From assembly GCA_030435675.1 (NCBI GenBank), contig CM059621.1:5828001-5892000 (forward strand): a DNA stretch of 64,000 nt. Reading direction: 5' to 3'. The position numbers and the translations under genes are program-made. This stretch comes from Steinernema hermaphroditum. Lineage: Eukaryota; Nematoda; Chromadorea; Rhabditida; Steinernematidae. Positions 26,291 to 35,321 of this stretch are shown here, in pieces (positions within the stretch are counted from its first letter, which is position 1; every line of letters begins with the position of its first letter). Under the pieces are notes generated by a model that was not told the origin of the DNA, made no database searches, and saw only the letters and a program-made list of their open reading frames with translations.

Positions 26291-27955
26291 CAAGGCCCTA
26301 TCTGTCTCGTATTGAAAGTTTTGCAGGAAACTAAGATAGTCCACAGTAATCCCAACGGGAATAGGCGCGTTCGATCAGGCTCGTGCAGTTCTACAAGATC
26401 CAATCATAAAAATGCTATGGTACTTTGGAGCAGGAGGGTCAGGTGCAGAACTCTTTGTATGAGCAAGGGCCCTGCTGTCTCGAATTGAAAGTTTTGCAGG
26501 AAACTCCGATAGTCCAACACAATGCCAACGAGAATAGGCGCGTTCGATCAGGCTCGTGCAGTTCTACAAGATCCAATCATAAAAATGCTATGGTACTTTG
26601 GAGCAGGAGGGTCAGATGCAGAACTCTTTGTATGAGCAAGGCCCCTGCTGTCTCGAATTGAAAGTTTTGCAGGAAACTAAGATAGTCCACAGTAAATCCA
26701 ACGGGAATAGGCGCGTTCGATCAGGCTCGTGCAGTTCTACAAGATCCAATCATAAAAATGCTATGGTACTTTGGAGCAGGAGGGTCAGATGCAGAACTCT
26801 TTGTATGAGCAAGGGCCCTGCTGTCTCGAATTGAAAGTTTTGCGGGAAACTCAGATAGTCCAACACAATGCCAACGAGAATAGGCGCGTTCGATCAGGCT
26901 CGTGCAGTTCTACAAGATCCAATCATAAAAATGCTATGGTACTTTGGAGCAGGAGGGTCAGATGCAGAACTCTTTGTATGAGCAAGGGCCCTGCTGTCTC
27001 GAATTGAAAGTTTTGCAGGAAACTCCGATAGTCCAACACAATGCCAACGAGAATAGGCGCGTTCGATCAGGCTCGTGCAGTTCTACAAGATCCAATCATA
27101 AAAATGCTATGGTACTTTGGAGCAGGAGGGTCAGATGCAGAACTCTTTGTATGAGCAAGGCCCCTGCTGTCTCGAATTGAAAGTTTTGCAGGAAACTAAG
27201 ATAGTTTACAGTAAATCCAACGGGAATATGTGCGTTCGATCAGGCTCGTGCAGTTCTACAAGATCCAATCATAAAAATGCTATGGTACTTTGGAGCAGGA
27301 GGGTCAGATGCAGAACTCTTTGTATGAGCAAGGGCCCTGCTGTCTCGAATTGAAAGTTTTGCAGGAAACTAAGATAGTCCACAGTAAATCCAACGGGAAT
27401 ATGTGCGTTCGATCAGGCTCGTGCAGTTCTACAAGATCCAATCATAAAAATGCTATGGTACTTTGGAGCAGGAGGGTCAGATGCAGAACTCTTTGTATGA
27501 GCAAGGCCCCTGCTGTCTCGAATTGAAAGTTTTGCAGGAAACTAAGATAGTTTACAGTAAATCCAACGGGAATATGTGCGTTCGATCAGGCTCGTGCAGT
27601 TCTACAAGATCCAATCATAAAAATGCTATGGTACTTTGGAGCAGGAGGGTCAGATGCAGAACTCTTTGTATGAGCAAGGGCCCTGCTGTCTCGAATTGAA
27701 AGTTTTGCAGGAAACTAAGATAGTTTACAGTAAATCCAACGGGAATAGGCGCGTTCGATCAGGCTCGTGCAGTTCTACAAGATCCAATCATAAAAATGCT
27801 ATGGTACTTTGGAGCAGGAGGGTCAGGTGCAGAACTCTTTGTATGAGCAAGGGCCCTGCTGTCTCGAATTGAAAGTTTTGCAGCAAACTCCGATAGTCCA
27901 ACACAATGCCAACGAGAATAGGCGCGTTCGATCAGGCTCGTGCAGTTCTACAAGA

Positions 27956-28540
27956 ATTACGAATGCGATTGCGCAACAAGAGCGCAACGCAAAGCCGATT
28001 ATGCTAACGAGCATTGCGCAACCGAGCGAAACTACGGTAGCTATTGCGCAACAGAAAGCAACGAAGAAATTCACATGCTCTATTATCGATTAATCCTACG
28101 CTACACTTATCCCGCAAGATTATCCAGCTACCGTACCCAAAAGAGGAAGAAGAGAGAGGAGAGAGAGCAGCAACCGCGGCCCCAGTATCAGCCATTCGGC
28201 CACCACACCGAAGCGTGGCCCTATTCTTCCTGAGCAGTCCACCCTTACTGTAACCTTATTTGGCCCGTCTGATGCATCATCTTATCCCCTTATTGCCGCG
28301 GAACCGATGGTTCTGTCCATCGATTGACTCCACATCTTCACCGCCGCGCACTGTTGGTTGGCACCTCGCCAATTCATGGCGCCAGGACGAGAGGACACCA
28401 TCCCGAGATCTTTCCGACAGTCCCGGCAACGACTAACAGGAACCGTTCGCTCACTATGTGCATAACTTTTAACGATTATCACGTTTTATCTTCCTAATCT
28501 TACACCTGTGCCAACGACCCATCATGTTTTGTAATAATAG
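27956..28540. other. Satellite-to-unique junction, no gene seen
   Basis: The first unique DNA after the array contains three copies of the perfect palindrome TTGCGCAA (27969-27976, 28014-28021, 28044-28051), each inside 'ATTGCGCAAC', and then a purine-rich GAGGAAGAAGAGAG tract near 28140. No convincing coding frame, splice signal or RNA gene was found. Confidence 0.5.
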
Positions 28541-28544
28541 ACGT

Positions 28545-28715
28545 GAGCCGCCTTTTGAGCGCCGGGTCGGCGCTGATTGTGGAGGGGGTATGTCGGGGCG
28601 TGGCCCCGCGCTCCCGTCCCACGCGCGCCTCTGCCCGCGCGGCCCGCTCGCTGCCCGCGGCAGTCTGCCTTGCAGCCTCACCCTTAAGCGGTCGCTCCGC
28701 GCCGCCTCCCTAAAA
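28545..28715. other. GC-rich island
   Basis: About 170 bases are much richer in G+C than the surrounding DNA, with runs such as GGGGCGTGGCCCCGCG and GCCCGCGGCAG. Open frames on both strands here follow from the lack of AT-rich stop codons and show no domain. It lies next to a dispersed-repeat fragment and could be foreign or repeat-derived. Confidence 0.45.
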
Positions 28716-28814
28716 CCAGCCTGCCTTATCTCCCTCTCCTCTCCCCTCGTTATGCTTCCGCTACACCACGTATTATCCTTGTAATACATGCTTATGAGAC
28801 TAGCATGTTGCAAG

Positions 28815-29290
28815 GGGACCTCATAGCACGGAAGGGGAACACGAGTAAATGCCGTGTCGCGGACACGACACACAGCTACTAAGTCCACATAGCGGCTCCA
28901 CGAGTTCACTTCAGCGTTACAGAAACAGAGGCGAAATGTTGAAAAAATTACCCTCGGATTCTCACAAAGTGCGAATGCCCGAGACCGCATTTTTTAAGTT
29001 GACCCTCAGAATGGCTTTCCATTTTGAGATGAAAGATTTCTTTTTTGCTGTTTATCTATCATTCTCCCAGGCCTATCTTACTGTCATCTGTACTGATCCG
29101 TAAATAGAAACATCACACGCAGAACAAGGCAAAGAGGTCGAAAATCAGACCAAAACAGTTTCCGACCTCAAGCCTCGGACTTTCTACAAAAGGAAGGATC
29201 CGGCTCCTGCCCGAAAAGACGACTGATGTTGAGCAATCGAATGGTGAATACCTTAAGTGAAATGAGCGTTTTTGTGGTCTTTAAAGATTC
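28815..29290 (+). repeat. Fragment of the dispersed repeat complete at 41.1 kb
   Basis: This stretch aligns along its length with the right half of the element at 41101-41982. Shared segments include 'CTCCACGAGTTCA', the following CAGAAA...AAATGT(T/G)GAAAAAAT block, GATTTCTTTTTTG, 'CTGT(A/G)CT(G/C)ATCC' and TCTACAAA...GGATCCGG. No terminal repeat like TTGGGTTGGTGC is present at its end, so it is partial or from another subfamily. The minus-strand frame spanning it is not a gene. Confidence 0.65.
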
Positions 29291-29669
29291 ACTTAAAAAA
29301 AGGAAGGAAACAAAAATGAGGAGTGTATAGCTTTGGTAATTAAGCAAAATTACATCGTTTGCTCGGATGAACGATCCGCTCTATCTTTAACGGCCAAAAA
29401 TCTAGTAAATCAAGAGAAACTGGCTTCAGGGGCAGCGGTGAAAACATGGAGAACAGGACTGATTTGCAAAACGGTACATACGGGATACACCACAGAATTA
29501 GATTCTACTTAAATTAACACTTTTTGCAAGAAAAACACGAAACTCCGAAGGACAAAAAACTATTTTGTTCTTTTATCCTCCTGGATCACGTGCTGTCGCT
29601 TCTTGCATCGTCAACAAACACTGCTGATTGACCACAAAATCGATACTCATGTGACAACAACTTTCCGAA

Positions 29670-29861
29670 ATGTTCGGTTGTCTCGTCGTCGTCCAAGTTT
29701 TTTTCATCTTCCTCGGATACCGATACGTCCTAAGGCGTTATTATTCGCCATATCAAACCAGCAATGCTTACTCGTCGTATCAACCCAGTGGCTCAGGCAC
29801 GGCCGATGATGGACTGGCAAGGATGATGCTCCTGTGTGCCTGTGGAAAAGGAGCAGGATAG
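29670..29861 (+). CDS. Small membrane/secreted peptide, hypothetical
   Basis: A 63-residue frame starts with a real ATG. It opens with a strongly hydrophobic stretch (residues 3-16, CLVVVQVFFIFLGY), followed by an Arg/Tyr/Ser-rich middle (RRYYSPYQTSNAYSSY) and a C-terminus LLCACGKGAG. The N-terminal segment could be a signal anchor or uncleaved signal peptide. A canonical AATAAA lies about 55 bases after the stop (near 29919), which supports a short transcription unit. The Cys-X-Cys-Gly-Lys end loosely recalls the Cys-loop plus Gly-Arg ends of the peptides at 31.3 and 32.4 kb, but homology is not demonstrable by eye. No family was recognised. Confidence 0.4.
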   Translation: MFGCLVVVQVFFIFLGYRYVLRRYYSPYQTSNAYSSYQPSGSGTADDGLARMMLLCACGKGAG

Positions 29862-29924
29862 TCATGTGAACGACGTATTTGTTACGTATTTTTTCTACAG
29901 CATATATTTTGCACGTTCAATAAA

Positions 29925-31220
29925 GTTGCGCGTCCAACTGGAAATGTCGCGTTCGCTAAAGCCAATCTTTGTTCTGTTTATAATTGAGAACACCTGCCAA
30001 GCATCCTGGTTAAAAGATGATAGATTACAGTTTGGGCTATGGAGTGGAAGGCCTGTCAATAACGCCAAATTTTGTCCTCCTTTACTGATTGCTCACATTG
30101 GATATCAGAGTGGACAAACTTCCTAAAGACATCGGGTTTTTAAAACATATGAGCATAAATTCTTCTCAGGCAATCACCAAGGACTAAGCTTCTCGGCTAA
30201 AGTCACTTGAAAAATTAAATTCGGCATCACAGAACTTTTGACACACCCTGTAGCAGTGATCCTAACGAGTCCGAACCGATTCATAATACTGGACCAACGA
30301 GTCTAGGACCGAATCTCCGACACGATTTCTGCCCAATGGAATGCATGATGCCGACTTTTAAAATTTCATACAAACTCTCACTGCGACGGAAACCTCATCC
30401 CATAAAAAAATCGTTTACAAGACCAAAATTACTACAGTAACGTATGAAGGAAGTAGTGAGCACAAAGGGATGCTGAACTCGAATATCGCAGGTTGTGACA
30501 TTTGTATTCAGTGTATCATGACGTTACGGCTCTAATAAGAGTTAAAATTTAACGAATATATGGAAATGCTGGGAGGTACAAACCCAAAAGGAACCACGAA
30601 CCAAGCCTAAGACCTCTTATCACATTGAGGTTAAATTGAATTGAATTGATAAACGTGAGTCTGAAGGAAAGCAGCACTCCGACACCGATTTCTGATCAGT
30701 GATAACCGATTTCATGGAGTGGGCTCAGGGTACACAAAGCATCTCATGACACTTAATTGAAAACACGCCAGTTTAAGATCCTTATTGTTGTTTTGATTAT
30801 GGCGATCTCTGTTACCAGCGTTCGCGGCGAGATCAGTGACGTCGCCTTCCTACCGTTCTCAATGTTCGTACGTATTTCAGTTCGGCACAACAATGGTCAG
30901 CGTCTGTACTTCACATAGTCTAAAGATCTGAATTGATCTATGAAATGAAACGAAGTTGATCTCGTACATAAATTGCATTCTATCTTCACTTCTCTAAATC
31001 ATCTCGTCTTTAACGTCATGAAGCGAAAGAAGATCTAACTTCTACTAAAAATGTTCCAAGAAAGGAGATATCGAGAGCCAGGAGAAGGCAATACTGTTAA
31101 AAATAGCTTATCGGCGGAACCAAATTACTCACCAAAACCTAATAACAAATCCACAAAAGTGATTTACGATTACTGTGATGACTATGCGCGACGTCACCAG
31201 TCCAACTCAGGGTCCAGGCT
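29925..31220. other. Intergenic, nothing supported
   Basis: About 1.3 kb with only short random frames. No splice-supported exon, terminal inverted repeat or RNA gene was recognised. Confidence 0.5.
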
Positions 31221-31224
31221 TGTT

Positions 31225-31233
31225 TATATAAAA
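31225..31233 (+). promoter_or_regulatory. TATA box of the 31.3-kb peptide gene
   Basis: TATATAAAA lies 43 bases before the ATG at 31276. This spacing leaves a very short leader and decides the start codon, because the open frame extends upstream through the TATA box itself. Confidence 0.7.
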
Positions 31234-31275
31234 ACCCTGGGGAATGTGCGCCCACCAATTTCTGTCGTCTTTCTA

Positions 31276-31470
31276 ATGGCTGTGCGGCGTCTTCCCTTTC
31301 TGGCGCTCCTTCTCCTCACTCTTCTTACCTATTTCGCCGTCGTTGACGGGTTCCCTCAACTTCCACAGTTCGGTCAATTCGGTTCTGTGTACGGCGGCTG
31401 GGGCCAGTCGTCGAACCTCGGAGGGGCTTGGCTGATGTGCGGATCATTTTTCTGCGGCCGAAAGCGGTAG
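31276..31470 (+). CDS. Secreted Gly-rich peptide with C-terminal Cys loop and amidation-type end
   Basis: This encodes 64 residues. An N-terminal signal peptide (about residues 1-25, core LPFLALLLLTLLTYFAVVDG) precedes a Phe/Gln/Gly-rich mature part (FPQLPQFGQFG, VYGGWGQ). The C-terminus is WLMCGSFFCGRKR. The two cysteines flank four residues and could form a small disulfide ring. The ending Cys-Gly-Arg-Lys-Arg has the form of an amidation plus dibasic cleavage signal, suggesting a processed secreted peptide; that reading is inference. The ATG is fixed by the TATA box 43 bases upstream, and AATAAA follows at 31532. A paralogue with the same C-terminal pattern lies on the opposite strand at 32339-32530. 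Antimicrobial peptide or neuropeptide are both possible. Confidence 0.75.
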   Translation: MAVRRLPFLALLLLTLLTYFAVVDGFPQLPQFGQFGSVYGGWGQSSNLGGAWLMCGSFFCGRKR

Positions 31471-31531
31471 TCTTCGATGTCTCGTGTATATATTTAGATC
31501 TGCCGCAGTTGTGCTGTACATATTTAATGTA

Positions 31532-31537
31532 AATAAA
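31532..31537 (+). terminator. Polyadenylation signal AATAAA
   Basis: Canonical AATAAA about 60 bases downstream of the stop of the 31276-31470 peptide gene. Confidence 0.6.
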
Positions 31538-31559
31538 TGATTTTTCAGCAAATATCAAG

Positions 31560-32265
31560 TCTTTTGTGCAAATTTAGATGGTAAATGGATAAAAACAAAG
31601 AGTGCACCGGTGGAAACAGGTTGCTTCGTTTTTGTTTTTACATCGCTTGGCATGTCTATAAACAAAAAACAGCATTGGAATCGTTCATCTTTAAGCAGTA
31701 GAAGACATTTATACGGAGGGCATGACTATGAACTAGGCACTGCTAGATTAGACAACTAGACTAGATACACGTTTTATGCTGGTTTGAGAAATCCATTTCT
31801 TCTAATGCAAGTCGTAGAGGCAACAACTCACCCATTGATTTAAAGAACCTCTGAGTTTCTTTAAACTTGATGGACCGAAGTTTCAACGGTTCACGTGATA
31901 CAAAGATCAGCGACAAAGTTTCGCACGTGTTTACAACATGTAGAGGCAGTAATACGCAAAACTTTACAGCGCGCTTTTTTGATTGATTGACTTTGTTCGT
32001 AAGTGACTGAAGGGTCGAATTTTGTTTCATATCATTTCGATTATCGCTGAGAACAATGCATTCACTACCTCCAGAGTTTAGTATCTTCTGGCATCAAAAA
32101 AGACGGAACAGTGAGGTTGAGCATCTCCGGGTGTTATGGAAACGCTCCATGATTGATGGAAACGACTTCAAACCCGTTTGAACAGCGCAATCCGAAGAAA
32201 AGAGGAATGTTCTTCGTTTCCCTAGGACAACAAGCATGGAAGGCCGTTTATTCTTCACTTATCGA
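31560..32265. other. Intergenic between the two peptide paralogues
   Basis: About 700 bases with no supported gene. The minus-strand 89-residue frame at 31761-32030 has no recognisable domain, signal peptide or splice context. Confidence 0.45.
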
Positions 32266-32270
32266 ATGGT

Positions 32271-32276
32271 TTTATT
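32271..32276 (-). terminator. Polyadenylation signal (minus strand)
   Basis: TTTATT on the plus strand reads AATAAA on the minus strand, about 65 bases after the stop of the 32339-32530 gene. Confidence 0.55.
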
Positions 32277-32338
32277 GAAATATATGCAATCTTCTGTATC
32301 TACATGAGACCATAGAACAAGTTCTTAAGACTCCATTT

Positions 32339-32530
32339 TCAACGACGTCCTCTTCCACAGTTGAACGAACCACAGAAGAGCCAAAAGCTGCCGAGACTGT
32401 TTCCACCGCCGTAGTTGCCGAATCCGAGCATGTTGCCGAAAGAACCATACTGCGCCGCGGCCTCTTGGACCAGGGCTATCGAGGTCAGAAGACAGGCCAG
32501 CAGACAGAAGTAGGCAAGGCGACTCAGCAT
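32339..32530 (-). CDS. Secreted Gly-rich Cys-loop peptide, paralogue of 31.3-kb gene
   Basis: This encodes 63 residues starting at the only suitable ATG; the longer open frame begins with TTG and is not used. The signal peptide is about residues 1-26 (YFCLLACLLTSIALVQEAAA). The mature part is Gly/Phe/Asn-rich (QYGSFGNMLGFGNYGGGNS) and ends WLFCGSFNCGRGRR. The pattern W-x-x-C-G-S-F-x-C-G-R-x-R is shared with the peptide encoded at 31276-31470, and the length and layout are the same, so the two are inverted paralogues about 870 bases apart. The ring and basic end suggest a processed peptide; no family name was recognised. Confidence 0.72.
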   Translation of the reverse strand: MLSRLAYFCLLACLLTSIALVQEAAAQYGSFGNMLGFGNYGGGNSLGSFWLFCGSFNCGRGRR

Positions 32531-33083
32531 ATTCGGGTATAGACGATCCAAAGGCGTTCTTAAAATGACAAAACAAGGACAGGTTGACGACAGGGAACCT
32601 CTTCGTGGTTAAGTAGGCCGTTCCCAGCGACTGGCGCTGACAGAACCAAAGATCAAGGGGGCGTTTTGTTTTCACTTTTGAGGAGGTGGGTGAGAAGTAG
32701 AGCGACCCGATTCATAGGTGACGATAAGTGACCCACAGGGGAATCTCGGTTAGATGAAATATTAATTGTGAGTCATGTGAACATTTCATGAGACTTTTCA
32801 TTAGATGGGTGTTCTGCAGAACTGAAGAATGTACATACTGGTGTTCCTGTTCAGTCTTCAGCACGTCCCGATTGTCCCAATCACGAGATGTGCTCATTTT
32901 GATGCATTACAGAACTTATATAACACACTGTAATCACGAAGAACGTTAGCATTTTGACAATGTCAGTGGAAAGTATCACACTTGATCTACTATTTATCCC
33001 ACGATTCCGATTCAATTCGTGGCCAAACATTCATTGGTAATAGGGCTCTCTTTTGTAGTACTGAGGACAAGCAGAGTGTGTTG

Positions 33084-33236
33084 ATGCTCGGCATTAGCGC
33101 CTTCCTTTTCATCGCGCTTTCCAGTTTCGGGGTACCCAACAAAGTGCCTAAAGACGCCTGCGACGACATGAAACATGATATGATAAGCGCAACGAGATGT
33201 ATTTGGTTTAATAGGTGGCATACACTCCCATTTTGA
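33084..33236 (+). CDS. Possible 50-residue secreted peptide
   Basis: An ATG frame encodes a signal-like start (GISAFLFIALSSFG) and then a polar segment with two cysteines (KDACDDMK and ATRCIWFNRW), ending HTLPF. The signal-peptide shape is the only support. No TATA box or polyadenylation signal is clearly placed, and a GT within the frame could be a donor, so this may be chance. Confidence 0.28.
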   Translation: MLGISAFLFIALSSFGVPNKVPKDACDDMKHDMISATRCIWFNRWHTLPF

Positions 33237-33337
33237 ACTGCGCCAAGCTGTGGACTGTCCCGAACGGAGAGCTCGAAACGCATAAGATGACATCGTTTCG
33301 CCAAGTGATTAAGACCGGATTTAATTAAGATTAAGTT

Positions 33338-33394
33338 CATTGCGTTCCTCTTGATTTTGGAGGACTATTCTGTCCTAACGGTCCTTAACATGTC
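33338..33394 (+). repeat. Short fragment of the 41.1-kb dispersed repeat
   Basis: The sequence CATTGCGTTCCTCTTGAT...GGTCCTTAAC matches CATTGCATTCTTCCTGAT...GGTCCTTAAT in the left half of the element at 41.1 kb, and also the fragment at 35.5 kb. Confidence 0.5.
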
Positions 33395-33735
33395 ACTTTG
33401 AGGGAAGCGGGGAAGCGCACTGTTATGTAGAAGGCACCTCCGACACGGATGAAACAGAGTCAACGGGAGAGTCTGCTTCGGACATTTGAACACCTAGGAC
33501 CCCACTGTTACCTCAGGACATACCCGACGCACCTGTTCCCAAATTCAAAAAGAACAGTAAAGATCATGTGCGACCCTGCGTAAAATTCCGCCAGAGGATA
33601 AAGAAACGCCCTTTAAGAATTTTGTTCCGTAATTGGGTCTCAAGTTCATTATTTGAAAGTGCAAACAACTCCCTAACGGAGGTGCGGTACCGGGTCCGCC
33701 TGATTTTTTTTGTCACGTGCTGACCTACTTTGTTG

Positions 33736-33743
33736 TATATAAA
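33736..33743 (+). promoter_or_regulatory. TATA box of the Asn/Gly repeat gene
   Basis: TATATAAA stands 43 bases before the ATG at 33786, the same spacing as in the peptide gene at 31.3 kb. Confidence 0.7.
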
Positions 33744-33785
33744 CACACGGTACCCAAGTGACAAGCATCATCTAACTCAATTGTG

Positions 33786-34849
33786 ATGTTTAAGGCAACG
33801 CTTTGGATTCTTCTTCTTGTCTTGATTGCCGGCAGTTTCGCCTGCGTTCCTATGGCCCCGCAAGGTAACTGCTTACAATGGAAGTGTCAAACACGACCCC
33901 CGCCAATTTGGCTGGAATTATGTGGTCTGGTATAGTAACCGTGAAAAAAATCAGCGGCCGAAAATTTCTATTTGGAGAAAAACACTATTCTAATTTCGGC
34001 ATTGGGGTTATACCGCTTCGCAATAACTCCCGGATTCGACTCCTTTAAGAAGGTGTAATTTTTCTTAACTGAATTTTTTTCTTAAGAACCTCCCTTGCTA
34101 GTTGTATGTCTTGGTTTGCTCATTCGTGTTTCTCATTTACAGCCAATGGGGCCGTAGCCGGAGCTGGTCCTGCAAATGGAAATGCAAATGGAAACGGTAT
34201 GGGAGCTGGAAATGCGAATGGAAATGCGAATGGAAACGGTATGGGAGCTGGAAATGCGAATGGAAATGCAAATGGAAACGGTATGGGAGCTGGAAATGCG
34301 AATGGAAATGCAAATGGAAACGGTATGGGAGCTGGAAATGCAAATGGAAACGGTATGGGAGCTGGAAATGCGAATGGAAACGGTATGGGAGCTGGAAATG
34401 CAAATGGAAACGGTATGGGAGCTGGAAATGCGAATGGAAATGCAAATGGAAACGGTATGGGAGCTGGAAATGCAAATGGAAACGGTATGGGAGCTGGAAA
34501 TGCGAATGGAAACGGTATGGGAGCTGGAAATGCGAATGGAAATGCAAATGGAAACGGTATGGGAGCTGGAAATGCGAATGGAAATGCAAATGGAAACGGT
34601 ATGGGAGCTGGAAATGCGAATGGAAACGGTATGGGAGCTGGAAATGCGAATGGAAACGGTATGGGAGCTGGAAATGCAAATGGAAACGGTATGGGAGCTG
34701 GAAATGCGAATGGAAATGCAAATGGAAACGGTATGGGAGCTGGAAATGCGAATGGAAATGCAAATGGAAACGGTATGGGAGCTGGAAATGCAAATGGAAA
34801 CGGTATGGGAGCTGGAAATGCGAATGGAAATGGAGGTGCTATGCCCTAG
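33786..34849 (+). CDS. Secreted Asn/Gly/Ala repeat protein (two exons)
   Basis: Exon 1 (33786-33864) encodes a signal peptide, MFKATLWILLLVLIAGSFA, followed by CVPMAPQ. A 278-base intron (33865-34142, GTAACT...TTTACAG) joins in phase to exon 2 (34143-34849). The predicted protein has 261 residues, and almost all of exon 2 is about 18 copies of GMGAGNANGN, some extended by a four-residue NANG-type insert, ending GNGGAMP. At DNA level the units are 30 and 42 bp, both multiples of three, so several other frames also stay open; the signal peptide, splice join and TATA box identify the real frame. AATAAATAAA follows at about 34901. The low-complexity composition suggests a structural, silk- or cuticle-like, or antimicrobial secreted protein; the function is not known. 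Confidence 0.8.
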
Positions 34850-34925
34850 CAAGTGGAAGCTGTGACTATATTTATGTATTGACCTTCTCTCCCCTTCGCC
34901 AATAAATAAATTTTCTCCTAACTAT

Positions 34926-35313
34926 CAGAGTTGGCGGGTTCGGGTCTTCGGGTCGGGTTTGGGTGTCGGTCTCGGGTTTTCGGGTCGGGTACCCGAACGT
35001 TTCGGGTTCGGGTTTCCGGTCGGGTGCCCGAAAGTTTCGGGTTCGGGTCGGGTTAGGGTTTCGGGTTCGGACCGGGTTTTCACCGAGTTCTGGTGATCTG
35101 GACGACCTGAACGATGACGATGGATTGTCAGATGATATCGACCTGATGGAGGAAGCAGAAGAAGAAGAGCTTCTCGTCTAGACTTTTTACATTTGCTTCT
35201 TGTTGTTACTGGCCATAAAACGATTGTTATACCAATGTCCTAAATTCTTGGGCCGGGTTTTCGGGTTCGAGCTTCGGGTTCGGGTTTTCGGGTCGGGTGC
35301 CCGGACAACTCTG
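34926..35313 (+). mobile_element. hAT-type non-autonomous element with 8-bp target duplication
   Basis: The ends are CAGAGTTG...CAACTCTG, and the perfect 8-bp direct repeat CTAACTAT flanks them (34918-34925 and 35314-35321). Eight-base duplications and CAGRG-like ends are hallmarks of hAT transposons. Subterminal regions are dense in TCGGGTTCGGGT-type motifs on both sides. Inside, a short frame ends in an acidic tail (DLDDLNDDDGLSDD, then EEAEEEELLV) just before a TAG at 35179-35181; it may be the C-terminal remnant of a transposase, which is inference. The insertion lies just past the polyadenylation signal of the Asn/Gly gene. Confidence 0.85.
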
Positions 35314-35321
35314 CTAACTAT

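Larger units (their letters stand above)
1..27955 (+). repeat. 173-bp satellite DNA array, about 161 monomers
   Basis: A 173-bp unit is repeated head to tail from the first base. The landmark 'AATTGAAAGTTTTGCAGG' recurs at 1, 174, 347 and so on, with the last copy starting at 27867 and breaking off after 'CTACAAGA' near 27955. Most copies are exactly 173 bp and only a few single-base indels occur. Copies differ at a few recurrent sites: GTAATCCC/GTAAATCC/CAATGCC, GGCGCG/TGTGCG, GAGCTCTTGG/GAACTCTTTG and ACTAAG/ACTCCG. The overlapping 78-residue open frames are not genes: they begin with TTG, the period is not a multiple of three, and each restates the same monomer. The array continues beyond the left edge. 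Its function is unknown; pericentromeric, subtelomeric or intercalary satellite are all possible. Confidence 0.98.

Noticed and set aside
116..27872. About 150 overlapping 78-136-residue open frames in the satellite (MEQEGQMQ... type)
   Set aside because: They start with TTG, not ATG. The 173-bp period shifts the frame every unit, and the longer versions appear only where a base is inserted. They are restatements of one repeat, not genes.
1..27955. CRISPR-like array
   Set aside because: There are no unique spacers: the whole 173-bp unit repeats, and the genome is eukaryotic.
28469..28990. 173-residue minus-strand frame
   Set aside because: It crosses the GC-rich island and a dispersed-repeat fragment whose other copies carry the same pseudo-protein pattern; no start, splice or domain support.
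34102..34905. Alternative open frames in the Asn/Gly minisatellite (KWKCEWKRYGSW, MQMETVWELE and minus-strand versions)
   Set aside because: Repeat units that are multiples of three keep many frames open. Only the Asn/Gly frame joins in phase to the signal-peptide exon.
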